Source: an uncultured Bacilli bacterium (GTDB lineage Bacteria > Bacillota_I > Bacilli_A > RF39 > UBA660). Taken from it: a DNA stretch of 64,000 bases. The DNA lies in the NCBI GenBank assembly GCA_934096075.1, contig CAKOLN010000002.1, positions 74,883 to 138,882 on the forward strand, read 5' to 3'. Positions within the stretch are counted from its first letter, which is position 1, and each line of letters opens with the position of its first letter. Made by a program: the position numbers and the translations under genes. The notes under the pieces were generated by a model, which made no database searches, had not been told where the DNA came from, and saw nothing but the letters and a program-made list of their open reading frames with translations. Below are positions 43,530 to 51,705 of the stretch, piece after piece.

Positions 43530-43754
43530 TTAACATTTTTCAAATAATTTATCTACAGTTACATTTAATACTTTACTTATTTTATATAAAGTATATGTAC
43601 TTATTCCTTGACACAAATTAGGACTTTCAAGTGCACCAATTAAAGGAGTAGCAATATGAACTGATTTAGCTAGTTCTTTTTGTGTAAATCCTTTCATTTT
43701 TCTATATTTTTTTATATTACTACCAATTGTCATCTTTAACTCTTCATTTGTCAT
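43530..43754 (-). CDS. Small XRE-family regulator
   Basis: 74 residues, single helix-turn-helix (MKGFTQKELAKSVHIATPLIGALE). It starts 3 bases after the surface gene D stop, so it is co-transcribed with the surface genes and may regulate them. Weak ribosome binding site, so translational coupling. Confidence 0.85.
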   Translation of the reverse strand: MTNEELKMTIGSNIKKYRKMKGFTQKELAKSVHIATPLIGALESPNLCQGISTYTLYKISKVLNVTVDKLFEKC

Positions 43755-43756
43755 AT

Positions 43757-44605
43757 TTAATTTCCTATTACTATTGGATCATCATATGTTCCACTTCCAC
43801 TTACGTAGTACACACTAGACTTGAGATACAAGACTGGTCGCACTATGTGTCCCATTTGAATGCCATCACCATCCAGACCACCGTGATTTTCTACAGTCTT
43901 TGAACTGTTATCACTTGTTCTAGAAATTGTCCATTCCTCTTCTCCTAGTCTTAACCAATTTTTTCCTGCACATGTTAGTCCTGTTGTACTTCCATCATAT
44001 GAAGATAATGCTGTTGTCCTCGCACAATCACTTGCTTGTACAGCATAGCCATAGTCACTTGCATACATAAGTCCTATATATCCAGTACTTTTTGTCGTAG
44101 TTGTTATATCGTTTAAATACGCATCGTATGGTTGTATACCTGGAACTGCATATGCTGTTGAATACCAACTTGCTTCTTGTATCATTCCTCTTGCATAATC
44201 ACTTCTTATTCCTGTCTTACTAAATGAACAATCTATTGGCGTATACCCATAATAACTTGAACAATATGTTCCACTTGATTTATTTGCATAATCCACTCCT
44301 GTATAATATGATCCTCCACTTGTTTGATTTAATAATTTGTATAATGTTGATGCTCCCCATGAAGTTAAACTACTAGTAAGCGTATAATATACTAGTCCTC
44401 CTATACTCTCATTTCTTATTATCTTTACTAGATTTCCTGACTGGCCATGAACTGTACTACCAAATACTCCTATTATTCTCCATAATTCACCATTATATAG
44501 TACATAGTTATTTGGATTTGTTCCCTCATATCTATAGCCATTTTCATTTACTACTTTACCATTTCCTACCGTTTGATTATTTAAACTTATTACATAGTTA
44601 TTTAA
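43757..44605 (-). repeat. 849-bp direct repeat, copy 1
   Basis: Almost identical to 44903-45751, with only a couple of differences seen (for example one C/T near the 3' end of the genes and G/A in ACGTAGTACAC). Boundaries fall at the stop codons and just after the codons for LNNYVISLNN. Confidence 0.95.
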
Positions 44606-44872
44606 TGTAGTTTTATTTGAAGTAGTAAATTCTATAATACAACTATAATCTTTTTCAACATCAGTTAAATCTATTCCCCATTCTGTATAATTCCATACTC
44701 CAGTTGCATTAGTACACTTAACTGTTACATCATAATTACCACTTGATGGCATTGTGTTAACTTTCTGCCCATCAACAGTTATTGCGTATAATTCTTTTTC
44801 TTCTTTAGGGACCAAATATAATATAACACTAGTTATTATTAATATTAATACACCTATTATTATTTTCTTCAT
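43757..44872 (-). CDS. Surface protein D, duplicate C-terminus on a different N-terminus
   Basis: 371 residues. Short N-terminal anchor (IIIGVLILIITSVILYLVP), then about 70 residues, then a 283-residue C-terminal domain that is essentially identical to that of protein B (WRIIGVFGSTVHGQSGNLVK, SRTSDNSSKTVENHGGLDG, IVRPVLYLKSSVYYV). No leader/attenuator unit lies upstream, so it is probably transcribed with gene B (30-base gap) or serves as a donor cassette for recombination. ATTTTCTTC-type A-rich start region with GGAAAATAC upstream. Confidence 0.8.
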   Translation of the reverse strand: MKKIIIGVLILIITSVILYLVPKEEKELYAITVDGQKVNTMPSSGNYDVTVKCTNATGVWNYTEWGIDLTDVEKDYSCIIEFTTSNKTTLNNYVISLNNQTVGNGKVVNENGYRYEGTNPNNYVLYNGELWRIIGVFGSTVHGQSGNLVKIIRNESIGGLVYYTLTSSLTSWGASTLYKLLNQTSGGSYYTGVDYANKSSGTYCSSYYGYTPIDCSFSKTGIRSDYARGMIQEASWYSTAYAVPGIQPYDAYLNDITTTTKSTGYIGLMYASDYGYAVQASDCARTTALSSYDGSTTGLTCAGKNWLRLGEEEWTISRTSDNSSKTVENHGGLDGDGIQMGHIVRPVLYLKSSVYYVSGSGTYDDPIVIGN

Positions 44873-44902
44873 TTAATTGTATTTTCCTTTCATTTGTTTA
44901 TA

Positions 44903-45751
44903 TTAATTTCCTATCACTATTGGATCATCATATGTTCCACTTCCACTTACGTAATACACACTAGACTTGAGATACAAGACTGGTCGCACTATGTGTCCCA
45001 TTTGAATGCCATCACCATCCAGACCACCGTGATTTTCTACAGTCTTTGAACTGTTATCACTTGTTCTAGAAATTGTCCATTCCTCTTCTCCTAGTCTTAA
45101 CCAATTTTTTCCTGCACATGTTAGTCCTGTTGTACTTCCATCATATGAAGATAATGCTGTTGTCCTCGCACAATCACTTGCTTGTACAGCATAGCCATAG
45201 TCACTTGCATACATAAGTCCTATATATCCAGTACTTTTTGTCGTAGTTGTTATATCGTTTAAATACGCATCGTATGGTTGTATACCTGGAACTGCATATG
45301 CTGTTGAATACCAACTTGCTTCTTGTATCATTCCTCTTGCATAATCACTTCTTATTCCTGTCTTACTAAATGAACAATCTATTGGCGTATACCCATAATA
45401 ACTTGAACAATATGTTCCACTTGATTTATTTGCATAATCCACTCCTGTATAATATGATCCTCCACTTGTTTGATTTAATAATTTGTATAATGTTGATGCT
45501 CCCCATGAAGTTAAACTACTAGTAAGCGTATAATATACTAGTCCTCCTATACTCTCATTTCTTATTATCTTTACTAGATTTCCTGACTGGCCATGAACTG
45601 TACTACCAAATACTCCTATTATTCTCCATAATTCACCATTATATAGTACATAGTTATTTGGATTTGTTCCCTCATATCTATAGCCATTTTCATTTACTAC
45701 TTTACCATTTCCTACCGTTTGATTATTTAAACTTATTACATAGTTATTTAA
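44903..45751 (-). repeat. 849-bp direct repeat, copy 2
   Basis: See 43757-44605; the offset is exactly 1146 bases at both ends. Confidence 0.95.
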
Positions 45752-46489
45752 GTATTGAATAGTATTTGATGAAGTAAATCCTAAATCACAATTAGCATTT
45801 TCTCCTATATTTCTTACTTCATATACACCTTTTGCATAATTAAATCTAGCACTTGCATTAGTACAGTTATTAGTGAATGTAATTTGTTTTGTGTTAAATT
45901 TAATTTGATTTTGACTTTTTGTAAATTGACTTTGTAAACTACCTAGTGTTTCAGAGTACTGTCCAGCTAAATCAGGTTTTGGTACATATACTTGAGATAA
46001 CCTTGTATAACCACTTGGAGGGGTTAAATCACTTGTATGAGTGTATCCTCCAGTTACATGAAATTGTACTGTCATGTTACTAGTTGCTTCAATTATCACT
46101 GTTATTGTTTTAGAATATGTTTCATTATTATATCCATTAACCGATCCTGTAGGTAAGTATTCTGTACTTTTTACATAATAAACATTACCTGTTCCACTTG
46201 TTATTTTATAATCTAATCCATAATTAGAATCAATTTGATTTAAACTTGTTATTTTAACTAAAATAGTAGAAGTATTACCACTAGTTAATGTTACCGATGT
46301 ACCACTTATTGTTTCACTTCCTCCAGTAGATGTTATATCTATTCCATACATTAAATTACTAATTCTTAAGTCAGCGGCTTTATATCCGTTTGTTATTGTT
46401 TTAAATGATGCATAACTTAATGATAATACCATTATTAATAGAAATGTTATTGTATAGAATATACCTGTTTTTGTTTTTATAAATTTCAT
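44903..46489 (-). CDS. Phase-variably controlled surface protein B
   Basis: 528 residues. Signal anchor (GIFYTITFLLIMVLSLSYAS), an N-terminal beta domain with TITNGYKAADLRISNLMYG, low-complexity Ser/Thr/Gly-rich stretches, and the same C-terminal domain as protein D. I chose the ATG at 46489, with GAGGTAAAGGT just upstream; the longer start lies in the terminator loop. Preceded by its own promoter, G8 leader and terminator. N-terminus differs from proteins A and C. Confidence 0.8.
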   Translation of the reverse strand: MKFIKTKTGIFYTITFLLIMVLSLSYASFKTITNGYKAADLRISNLMYGIDITSTGGSETISGTSVTLTSGNTSTILVKITSLNQIDSNYGLDYKITSGTGNVYYVKSTEYLPTGSVNGYNNETYSKTITVIIEATSNMTVQFHVTGGYTHTSDLTPPSGYTRLSQVYVPKPDLAGQYSETLGSLQSQFTKSQNQIKFNTKQITFTNNCTNASARFNYAKGVYEVRNIGENANCDLGFTSSNTIQYLNNYVISLNNQTVGNGKVVNENGYRYEGTNPNNYVLYNGELWRIIGVFGSTVHGQSGNLVKIIRNESIGGLVYYTLTSSLTSWGASTLYKLLNQTSGGSYYTGVDYANKSSGTYCSSYYGYTPIDCSFSKTGIRSDYARGMIQEASWYSTAYAVPGIQPYDAYLNDITTTTKSTGYIGLMYASDYGYAVQASDCARTTALSSYDGSTTGLTCAGKNWLRLGEEEWTISRTSDNSSKTVENHGGLDGDGIQMGHIVRPVLYLKSSVYYVSGSGTYDDPIVIGN

Positions 46490-46513
46490 ACCTTTACCTC
46501 TTTTCTCACACAC

Positions 46514-46544
46514 GAAAAAATCCATAGACTTGTGCCTATGAATT
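46514..46544 (-). terminator. Attenuator terminator of surface gene B
   Basis: ATTCATAG and CTATGGAT form an 8-bp stem (one G-T), followed by TTTTTTCGTG, equivalent to the stem before gene A. Confidence 0.82.
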
Positions 46545-46573
46545 TAATGTAAAACAAAAACTATGAGAGTTAG

Positions 46574-46636
46574 TTAGTAATAACCCCCCCCATAACAAAC
46601 TATTGTTTTGATATGAAAGAAATTATTTAATTTCAT
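46574..46636 (-). CDS. G8 leader peptide of surface gene B (20 aa)
   Basis: ATG at 46636, same AAAGGAGC upstream as the others. The inner codons differ wholly from leaders A and C (KLNNFFHIKTIVCY), yet the ORF again ends GGG GGG GGT TAT TAC TAA (YGGGYY). Keeping the frame while the sequence differs argues that translation of the ORF matters. Confidence 0.65.
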   Translation of the reverse strand: MKLNNFFHIKTIVCYGGGYY

Positions 46637-46671
46637 AGTTTCGTTTGCTCCTTTATTTTTTACATTTTTAT

Positions 46672-46703
46672 TTTATCAAATCATTAGCTTTTATTCAAGA
46701 GAT
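46672..46703 (-). promoter_or_regulatory. Promoter of surface unit B
   Basis: TTGAAT and TAAAAT with a 17-bp spacer, the same boxes as for units A and C. Confidence 0.75.
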
Positions 46704-46711
46704 TTTGGTGA

Positions 46712-48538
46712 TTATTCGCAACTACCTTCATAATCTATTTCATATGGACTTTCTGGGGTTCCAATACCTGATAAAACCTTAGCACAATTATTTAATGATA
46801 AAACCGGCCTTACTGCTCCATTGTATGACACATTCTTGTTATCAGTTAAATATGCCATGTTTCCAGAAACTCCAATAATTGTCCACACACTTGCTCGAAT
46901 ATAATTGTCTATATTATAAATTGAAGGAGACATGGTGTGCATATAAAAATCGTTAATCAAAACATTTTCTTTTCTATTTAAAACATACCAGGCATATGGT
47001 TCTTCTAGCTTAGTATTGCTTACTCCACCTGCGAATGCAATTTCATCAGTTGTCATTATTGCTATAGGGTATGTTAGTCGTCCGTTTCCTCCACCTGTTG
47101 TGCTTACACTAAACTTATCTGCAATTGCTTGTGTACTTTCAAATAATCCTCCATTATCATTTCCACCACATTTATACGTTGGCACTGGTATATGATTATT
47201 TTCTCTGCTAAGTCTAATGTATGATCCAAAATTAAAATCATTTGATATTGAATAATTTGTATTACTTCTATCATTACAATATATTGCTGTTTTACTTACG
47301 TATTTATCATAATTAGCTAATAAATTATTTTTATACCATTTATCAATAAATGCTTTTATTGTACTATCATTTATATTAGTTCTGTTATTTACTAATGAAC
47401 CAGTATTTCCATACATATATCCCGTATAATTAGGATCACTATTGTTTGCGTTGTACTCAGAAATACCAATATAACCTGTAGTTGTATTATAATCTGTTCC
47501 TGAATATAATAGTCTTACACTTCCATCTTCATTTGTTCTTATTATTCTCCAATATATATCATTTGTTTTTGTAGTACCAGATGTTGCTTTATCCGTTTTC
47601 AATGTTCCAGAAATACTTTTGCACTGTGCCTCAGTAAGACCCACAATATATCGATAATTTATTCCTAATCCAAGAAGGCCCTTGCAAACATTGGTCGAAG
47701 AACATTCTTCACTAGTTCTTACCTTTCTATAACTTTCAACATTTGTATTTTCATCTAATTCTGCATACCATACTTGTGAATTTCTTTCTGTATTTTTATC
47801 ATAATAAGTACACTCTGTTTCTATTTCTTTGCCAAACTTCACCCAGTTATTTGTTGTATTCCCTGAATAGTAATATACTGTACTTCCGTCTTCTGTTTTA
47901 TTTGTTTGATATATTGTTCCAGTTGTGTTAGCTACATTAGTTACACTAAAATCTGTTCTTTCACTTACTGTTGGATTATCTCTTAGCATGGCATATGTAA
48001 GTGATGGATTACTTCCTTCGGATATGTATAATTTACCACTTAGTTCTGATTCCATGTCATCTGATTGGTCTACATTTTCATCATTTAGATATTGTATTGT
48101 TATTGTGTAGTTTTGAGTAACTCCTTCAGCTATTGATATACTGTATGCTAGTACAGTATCTTGAGCTTTTGATGACTTTGGTACATCCTCAAAACTTGTC
48201 ATATTATATCCACTATCTGTACTTGTTATTTTGTATTGTAAATATCCTGTTGTTTTGAATGTATTTATTAAATCTTTTATTACTATATTATATTTATATG
48301 TACTATTAGATTTATTTTCTACACTAAATGTTTTTGTCATACTCCAGTTATCTTCCGCTACTACATTTTCTCCTGTTATAGCATCTCCATTATTAAATAT
48401 TATCCTTAAATCTTTTGTATTTACTGATATATCTTTTTCTTTTCCTACTATTTGTGTTGCAAAGTATGCTAATGATATTCCTATTAATGATATTAATACT
48501 ACTCCTATTCCATACAATGCATATTTCTTTTCTTTCAT
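46712..48538 (-). CDS. Phase-variably controlled surface protein C
   Basis: 608 residues. N-terminal half closely resembles protein A (ADLRIIFNNGD-type sandwich, RDNPTVSERTDFSVTN, DGSTVYYYSGN). It carries an extra insert with cysteines (TECTYYDKN... EECSSTNVCKGLLGL) at about residues 260-340. The C-terminal domain has a different variable end (ASVWTIIGVSGNMAYLTDNK, GAVRPVLSLNNC) and ends PYEIDYEGSC. I chose the ATG at 48538 after GGGAAGAAAAAAG. Follows leader C. Confidence 0.8.
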   Translation of the reverse strand: MKEKKYALYGIGVVLISLIGISLAYFATQIVGKEKDISVNTKDLRIIFNNGDAITGENVVAEDNWSMTKTFSVENKSNSTYKYNIVIKDLINTFKTTGYLQYKITSTDSGYNMTSFEDVPKSSKAQDTVLAYSISIAEGVTQNYTITIQYLNDENVDQSDDMESELSGKLYISEGSNPSLTYAMLRDNPTVSERTDFSVTNVANTTGTIYQTNKTEDGSTVYYYSGNTTNNWVKFGKEIETECTYYDKNTERNSQVWYAELDENTNVESYRKVRTSEECSSTNVCKGLLGLGINYRYIVGLTEAQCKSISGTLKTDKATSGTTKTNDIYWRIIRTNEDGSVRLLYSGTDYNTTTGYIGISEYNANNSDPNYTGYMYGNTGSLVNNRTNINDSTIKAFIDKWYKNNLLANYDKYVSKTAIYCNDRSNTNYSISNDFNFGSYIRLSRENNHIPVPTYKCGGNDNGGLFESTQAIADKFSVSTTGGGNGRLTYPIAIMTTDEIAFAGGVSNTKLEEPYAWYVLNRKENVLINDFYMHTMSPSIYNIDNYIRASVWTIIGVSGNMAYLTDNKNVSYNGAVRPVLSLNNCAKVLSGIGTPESPYEIDYEGSCE

Positions 48539-48563
48539 CTTTTTTCTTCCCTTCTTCGAGCAC

Positions 48564-48594
48564 GAAAAAATCCATAGACTTGTGCCTATGAATT
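48564..48594 (-). terminator. Attenuator terminator of surface gene C
   Basis: ATTCATAG and CTATGGAT stem with loop GCACAAGT, then TTTTTTCGTG. Confidence 0.82.
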
Positions 48595-48623
48595 TAATGT
48601 AAAACAAAAACTATGAGAGTTAG

Positions 48624-48692
48624 TTAGTAATAACCCCCCCCGAAATTCGTACCAAGTTTGGTACTTAACTCAAAGAGAATTAGTTCTTTCAT
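48624..48692 (-). CDS. G8 leader peptide of surface gene C (22 aa)
   Basis: Differs from leader A by one residue (Glu-Leu-Ser versus Glu-Ser-Ser), with the same end TNFGGGYY and TAA. The frame around the eight G is identical to leaders A and B. Confidence 0.65.
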   Translation of the reverse strand: MKELILFELSTKLGTNFGGGYY

Positions 48693-48725
48693 AGTTTCGT
48701 TTGCTCCTTTATTTTTTACATTTTT

Positions 48726-48754
48726 ATTTTATCAAATCATTTGTTTTTATTCAA
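48726..48754 (-). promoter_or_regulatory. Promoter of surface unit C
   Basis: TTGAAT and TAAAAT separated by 17 bp, the third copy of the shared promoter. Confidence 0.75.
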
Positions 48755-48771
48755 TAGGTTATAGAAAAAAG

Positions 48772-51582
48772 TTATAGAAGAGGTTTTAAATATTCCCCTG
48801 TATAACTTTCTTTTACTTTGCATATTTGTTCTGGAGTACCAGTGGCTACTATATTTCCTCCCAAGTCTCCACCTTCTGGACCTAAGTCAATTATATAGTC
48901 AGCTACTTTTATTATATCTAGGTTATGTTCAATAACTATTACTGTATCTCCATTATCAACTATTCTATTTAATATTTCTAATAATTTCTTTATATCATCA
49001 GTATGTAATCCAGTTGAAGGTTCATCTAATATGTATACACTTTTTCCAGTAGGTTTTTTTTGCAATTCTTTAGCTAATTTTACGCGACCTGCTTCACCGC
49101 CAGACAATGTTACTGCATTTTGTCCTAGTTTTACATAACCTAAACCTACATCATGCATTGTATCAAGTATTCTTTTAACTTTTGGAACACTTTCAAATAT
49201 ATCTCTTGCTTCATCAACTCTTAAATCAAGTACATCTGCGATATTAAGACCTTTAAATTTTACATTTAGTGTTTCTTTATTATATCTTTTACCATGACAT
49301 ACATCACAAGGAACAAATACATCTGGTAAGAAATGCATTTCTATTTTTTTAACTCCATCACCATTACAAGCTTCACATCTACCACCTTTTACATTAAATG
49401 AGAATCTTGATTTATCATATCCTCTTATTTTTGCTTCTTTAGTTTCTGTAAATACATCTCTAATAAGATCAAATACACCTACATAAGTAGCCGGATTACT
49501 TCTTGGAGTTCTACCAATTGGATCTTGACTTATAAATACTACTTTATCTACATCATCTATTCCTTTGATTGATTTATAAATACCAGGTTTATCTTTACTT
49601 TTATATATAGTTGATGCTAGTTTTTTATATAATATTTCATTTACTAAACTAGATTTACCACTTCCACTTACACCAGTTACTACTGTAAGAGTACCCTTAG
49701 GAAATTTAACATTTATGTTTTTTAAGTTATGTTCTTTAGCACCTTTTATTTCTATATATTCTCCATTACCTTTTCTTCTCTTTTTTGGTACTTCTATTTT
49801 TAATTTACCACTTAGATATTTACCAGTTAATGAATTTTCATTTTTCATTACTTCTTCAGGTGTACCTTTGGCTACAACATAACCACCTTCACTACCTGCG
49901 ACTGGTCCAATATCAATTAAGTAATCACTTGCTAGCATTGTATCAGTATCATGTTCTACTACTATTAGGGTATTTCCTAAATCTCTCATTTCTTTTAATG
50001 AATTAATTAGTTTATTATTATCTCTTTGATGTAATCCAATACTTGGTTCATCTAATACATATAGTATTCCAGATAATTTACTACCTATTTGAGTAGCAAG
50101 TCTTATTCTTTGACTTTCTCCACCTGATAAAGTACCTGCACTTCTACTTAATGTTAAATAATCTAACCCTACATTTTGTAAGAACTCTAGTCTTTCATTT
50201 ATTTCTTTAAGTATTAAGTGAGAAATTTCTTCTTCTGTTTTATTAAGTTTCAACTTCTTAAAGAATTCTATTAAATCTCTAATACTATAATTAGTTATTT
50301 CATATATATTTTTTCCACCAACGAATACATTTAATATTGGCTCACTTAGTCTTGCTCCATGACATGTAGGACAACTTAATTCAGTCATATAACTTTCTAT
50401 CCATTCTCTTATACTTGGACTATTAGTTTCCATATATCTTCTTTCTAAATTAGTTATTATTCCTTCAAAGTAATCATGACTTTTTAATACACTTCCACTT
50501 CTTGTTTCTACTTTAAAATCTATTTTATCTTTAGAACCATAAAAAATTGTATCATGTTCAAATTTCGTCAAGTCTTTGACAGGTTTATGTAAATCAATAT
50601 TATAGTATTCACTAACACTATTAAGTTTTTTAAAATAGATACTTAGTGTTTCTCCACTTTGAAAAGAAGCTACTGCACCTTCCATAATACTTATGTTTTT
50701 ATTTGGTATTAATAAGTCTTCATCTATTTTTAATTTTACTCCTAACCCCTTACAATCTGGACATGCTCCATAGGGACTATTAAATGAAAACATTCTAGGT
50801 TCTAGATCATCTAAACTATAATCACATTCTGGACAAGCATATTTTTCACTCATTAGAATTTCTTTATCTCCAATTACATTTATTAATACTTTTCCATTAG
50901 CCATTTTAGTACTTAATTCAATTGCTTCAAATAATCTACTTCTAGATTTTTCATTAACCACTATTCTATCGATTACTACTTCAATAGTATTTTTAATATT
51001 TTTTTCTAATATTATTTCTTCACTTAAACTTCTAACTTCTCCATCTACTCTTACACGACTAAATCCATCTTTTCTTAAATCATCTAATAGCTCTTTATGA
51101 GTACCTTTTTCTCCCTTAACAACAGGACTTAATACTTCAATTTTAGTTCCTTCAGGGTATTCAAAAACTTTATTAACCATTTCTTCTATTGATTGACTTT
51201 TAATAGGTTTCTTATGTTTAGGACACATAGGAGTTCCTATTCTTGCGAATAAAAGTCTTAAGTAATCATATATTTCTGTTACTGTACCCACTGTACTTCT
51301 AGGATTTTTATTAGTTGTTTTTTGGTCAATACTTATACTTGGACTTAACCCTTCAATTGAATCAACATCTGGTTTTTCCATATTACCTAAAAATTGTCTA
51401 GCATATGCACTTAAAGATTCTACATATCTCCTTTGTCCTTCTTTATATATAGTATCAAACGCTAAACTAGATTTACCACTTCCACTTACACCAGTCATTA
51501 CTACTAATTTATTTTTAGGTATTTCTATATCAATATTTTTTAAATTATTTTCTCTTGCTCCCTTTATTACTATTTTATCCAT
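48772..51582 (-). CDS. uvrA: Excinuclease ABC subunit A
   Basis: 936 residues. ABC-type ATPase for nucleotide excision repair. First Walker A GVSGSGKSS near residue 33, zinc modules CPEC/CPDCKG and CEACNGDG/CDVCHG, signatures LSGGESQRIRLA and LSGGEAGRVKLAKEL, and Walker B YVLDEPSIGL and YILDEPSTGLH. I chose the ATG at 51582 after AGAGGTGTACT; it aligns with the usual UvrA N-terminus DKIVIKGARENNLKN. Confidence 0.98.
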   Translation of the reverse strand: MDKIVIKGARENNLKNIDIEIPKNKLVVMTGVSGSGKSSLAFDTIYKEGQRRYVESLSAYARQFLGNMEKPDVDSIEGLSPSISIDQKTTNKNPRSTVGTVTEIYDYLRLLFARIGTPMCPKHKKPIKSQSIEEMVNKVFEYPEGTKIEVLSPVVKGEKGTHKELLDDLRKDGFSRVRVDGEVRSLSEEIILEKNIKNTIEVVIDRIVVNEKSRSRLFEAIELSTKMANGKVLINVIGDKEILMSEKYACPECDYSLDDLEPRMFSFNSPYGACPDCKGLGVKLKIDEDLLIPNKNISIMEGAVASFQSGETLSIYFKKLNSVSEYYNIDLHKPVKDLTKFEHDTIFYGSKDKIDFKVETRSGSVLKSHDYFEGIITNLERRYMETNSPSIREWIESYMTELSCPTCHGARLSEPILNVFVGGKNIYEITNYSIRDLIEFFKKLKLNKTEEEISHLILKEINERLEFLQNVGLDYLTLSRSAGTLSGGESQRIRLATQIGSKLSGILYVLDEPSIGLHQRDNNKLINSLKEMRDLGNTLIVVEHDTDTMLASDYLIDIGPVAGSEGGYVVAKGTPEEVMKNENSLTGKYLSGKLKIEVPKKRRKGNGEYIEIKGAKEHNLKNINVKFPKGTLTVVTGVSGSGKSSLVNEILYKKLASTIYKSKDKPGIYKSIKGIDDVDKVVFISQDPIGRTPRSNPATYVGVFDLIRDVFTETKEAKIRGYDKSRFSFNVKGGRCEACNGDGVKKIEMHFLPDVFVPCDVCHGKRYNKETLNVKFKGLNIADVLDLRVDEARDIFESVPKVKRILDTMHDVGLGYVKLGQNAVTLSGGEAGRVKLAKELQKKPTGKSVYILDEPSTGLHTDDIKKLLEILNRIVDNGDTVIVIEHNLDIIKVADYIIDLGPEGGDLGGNIVATGTPEQICKVKESYTGEYLKPLL

Positions 51583-51705
51583 AGTACACCTCTTATTACT
51601 TAATATTATCTTTTTTATTACTTTTATACAAAGCAAATATATATTATCAAACAATCGTTTATAAATCAAGATGTTTTTTTAATTTTTTATAAAAAAAGAA
51701 AAGAA

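Noticed and set aside
48393..48575. Alternative 60-codon frame beginning in the terminator of gene C
   Set aside because: It overlaps gene C in another frame and has no conserved counterpart upstream of genes A and B.
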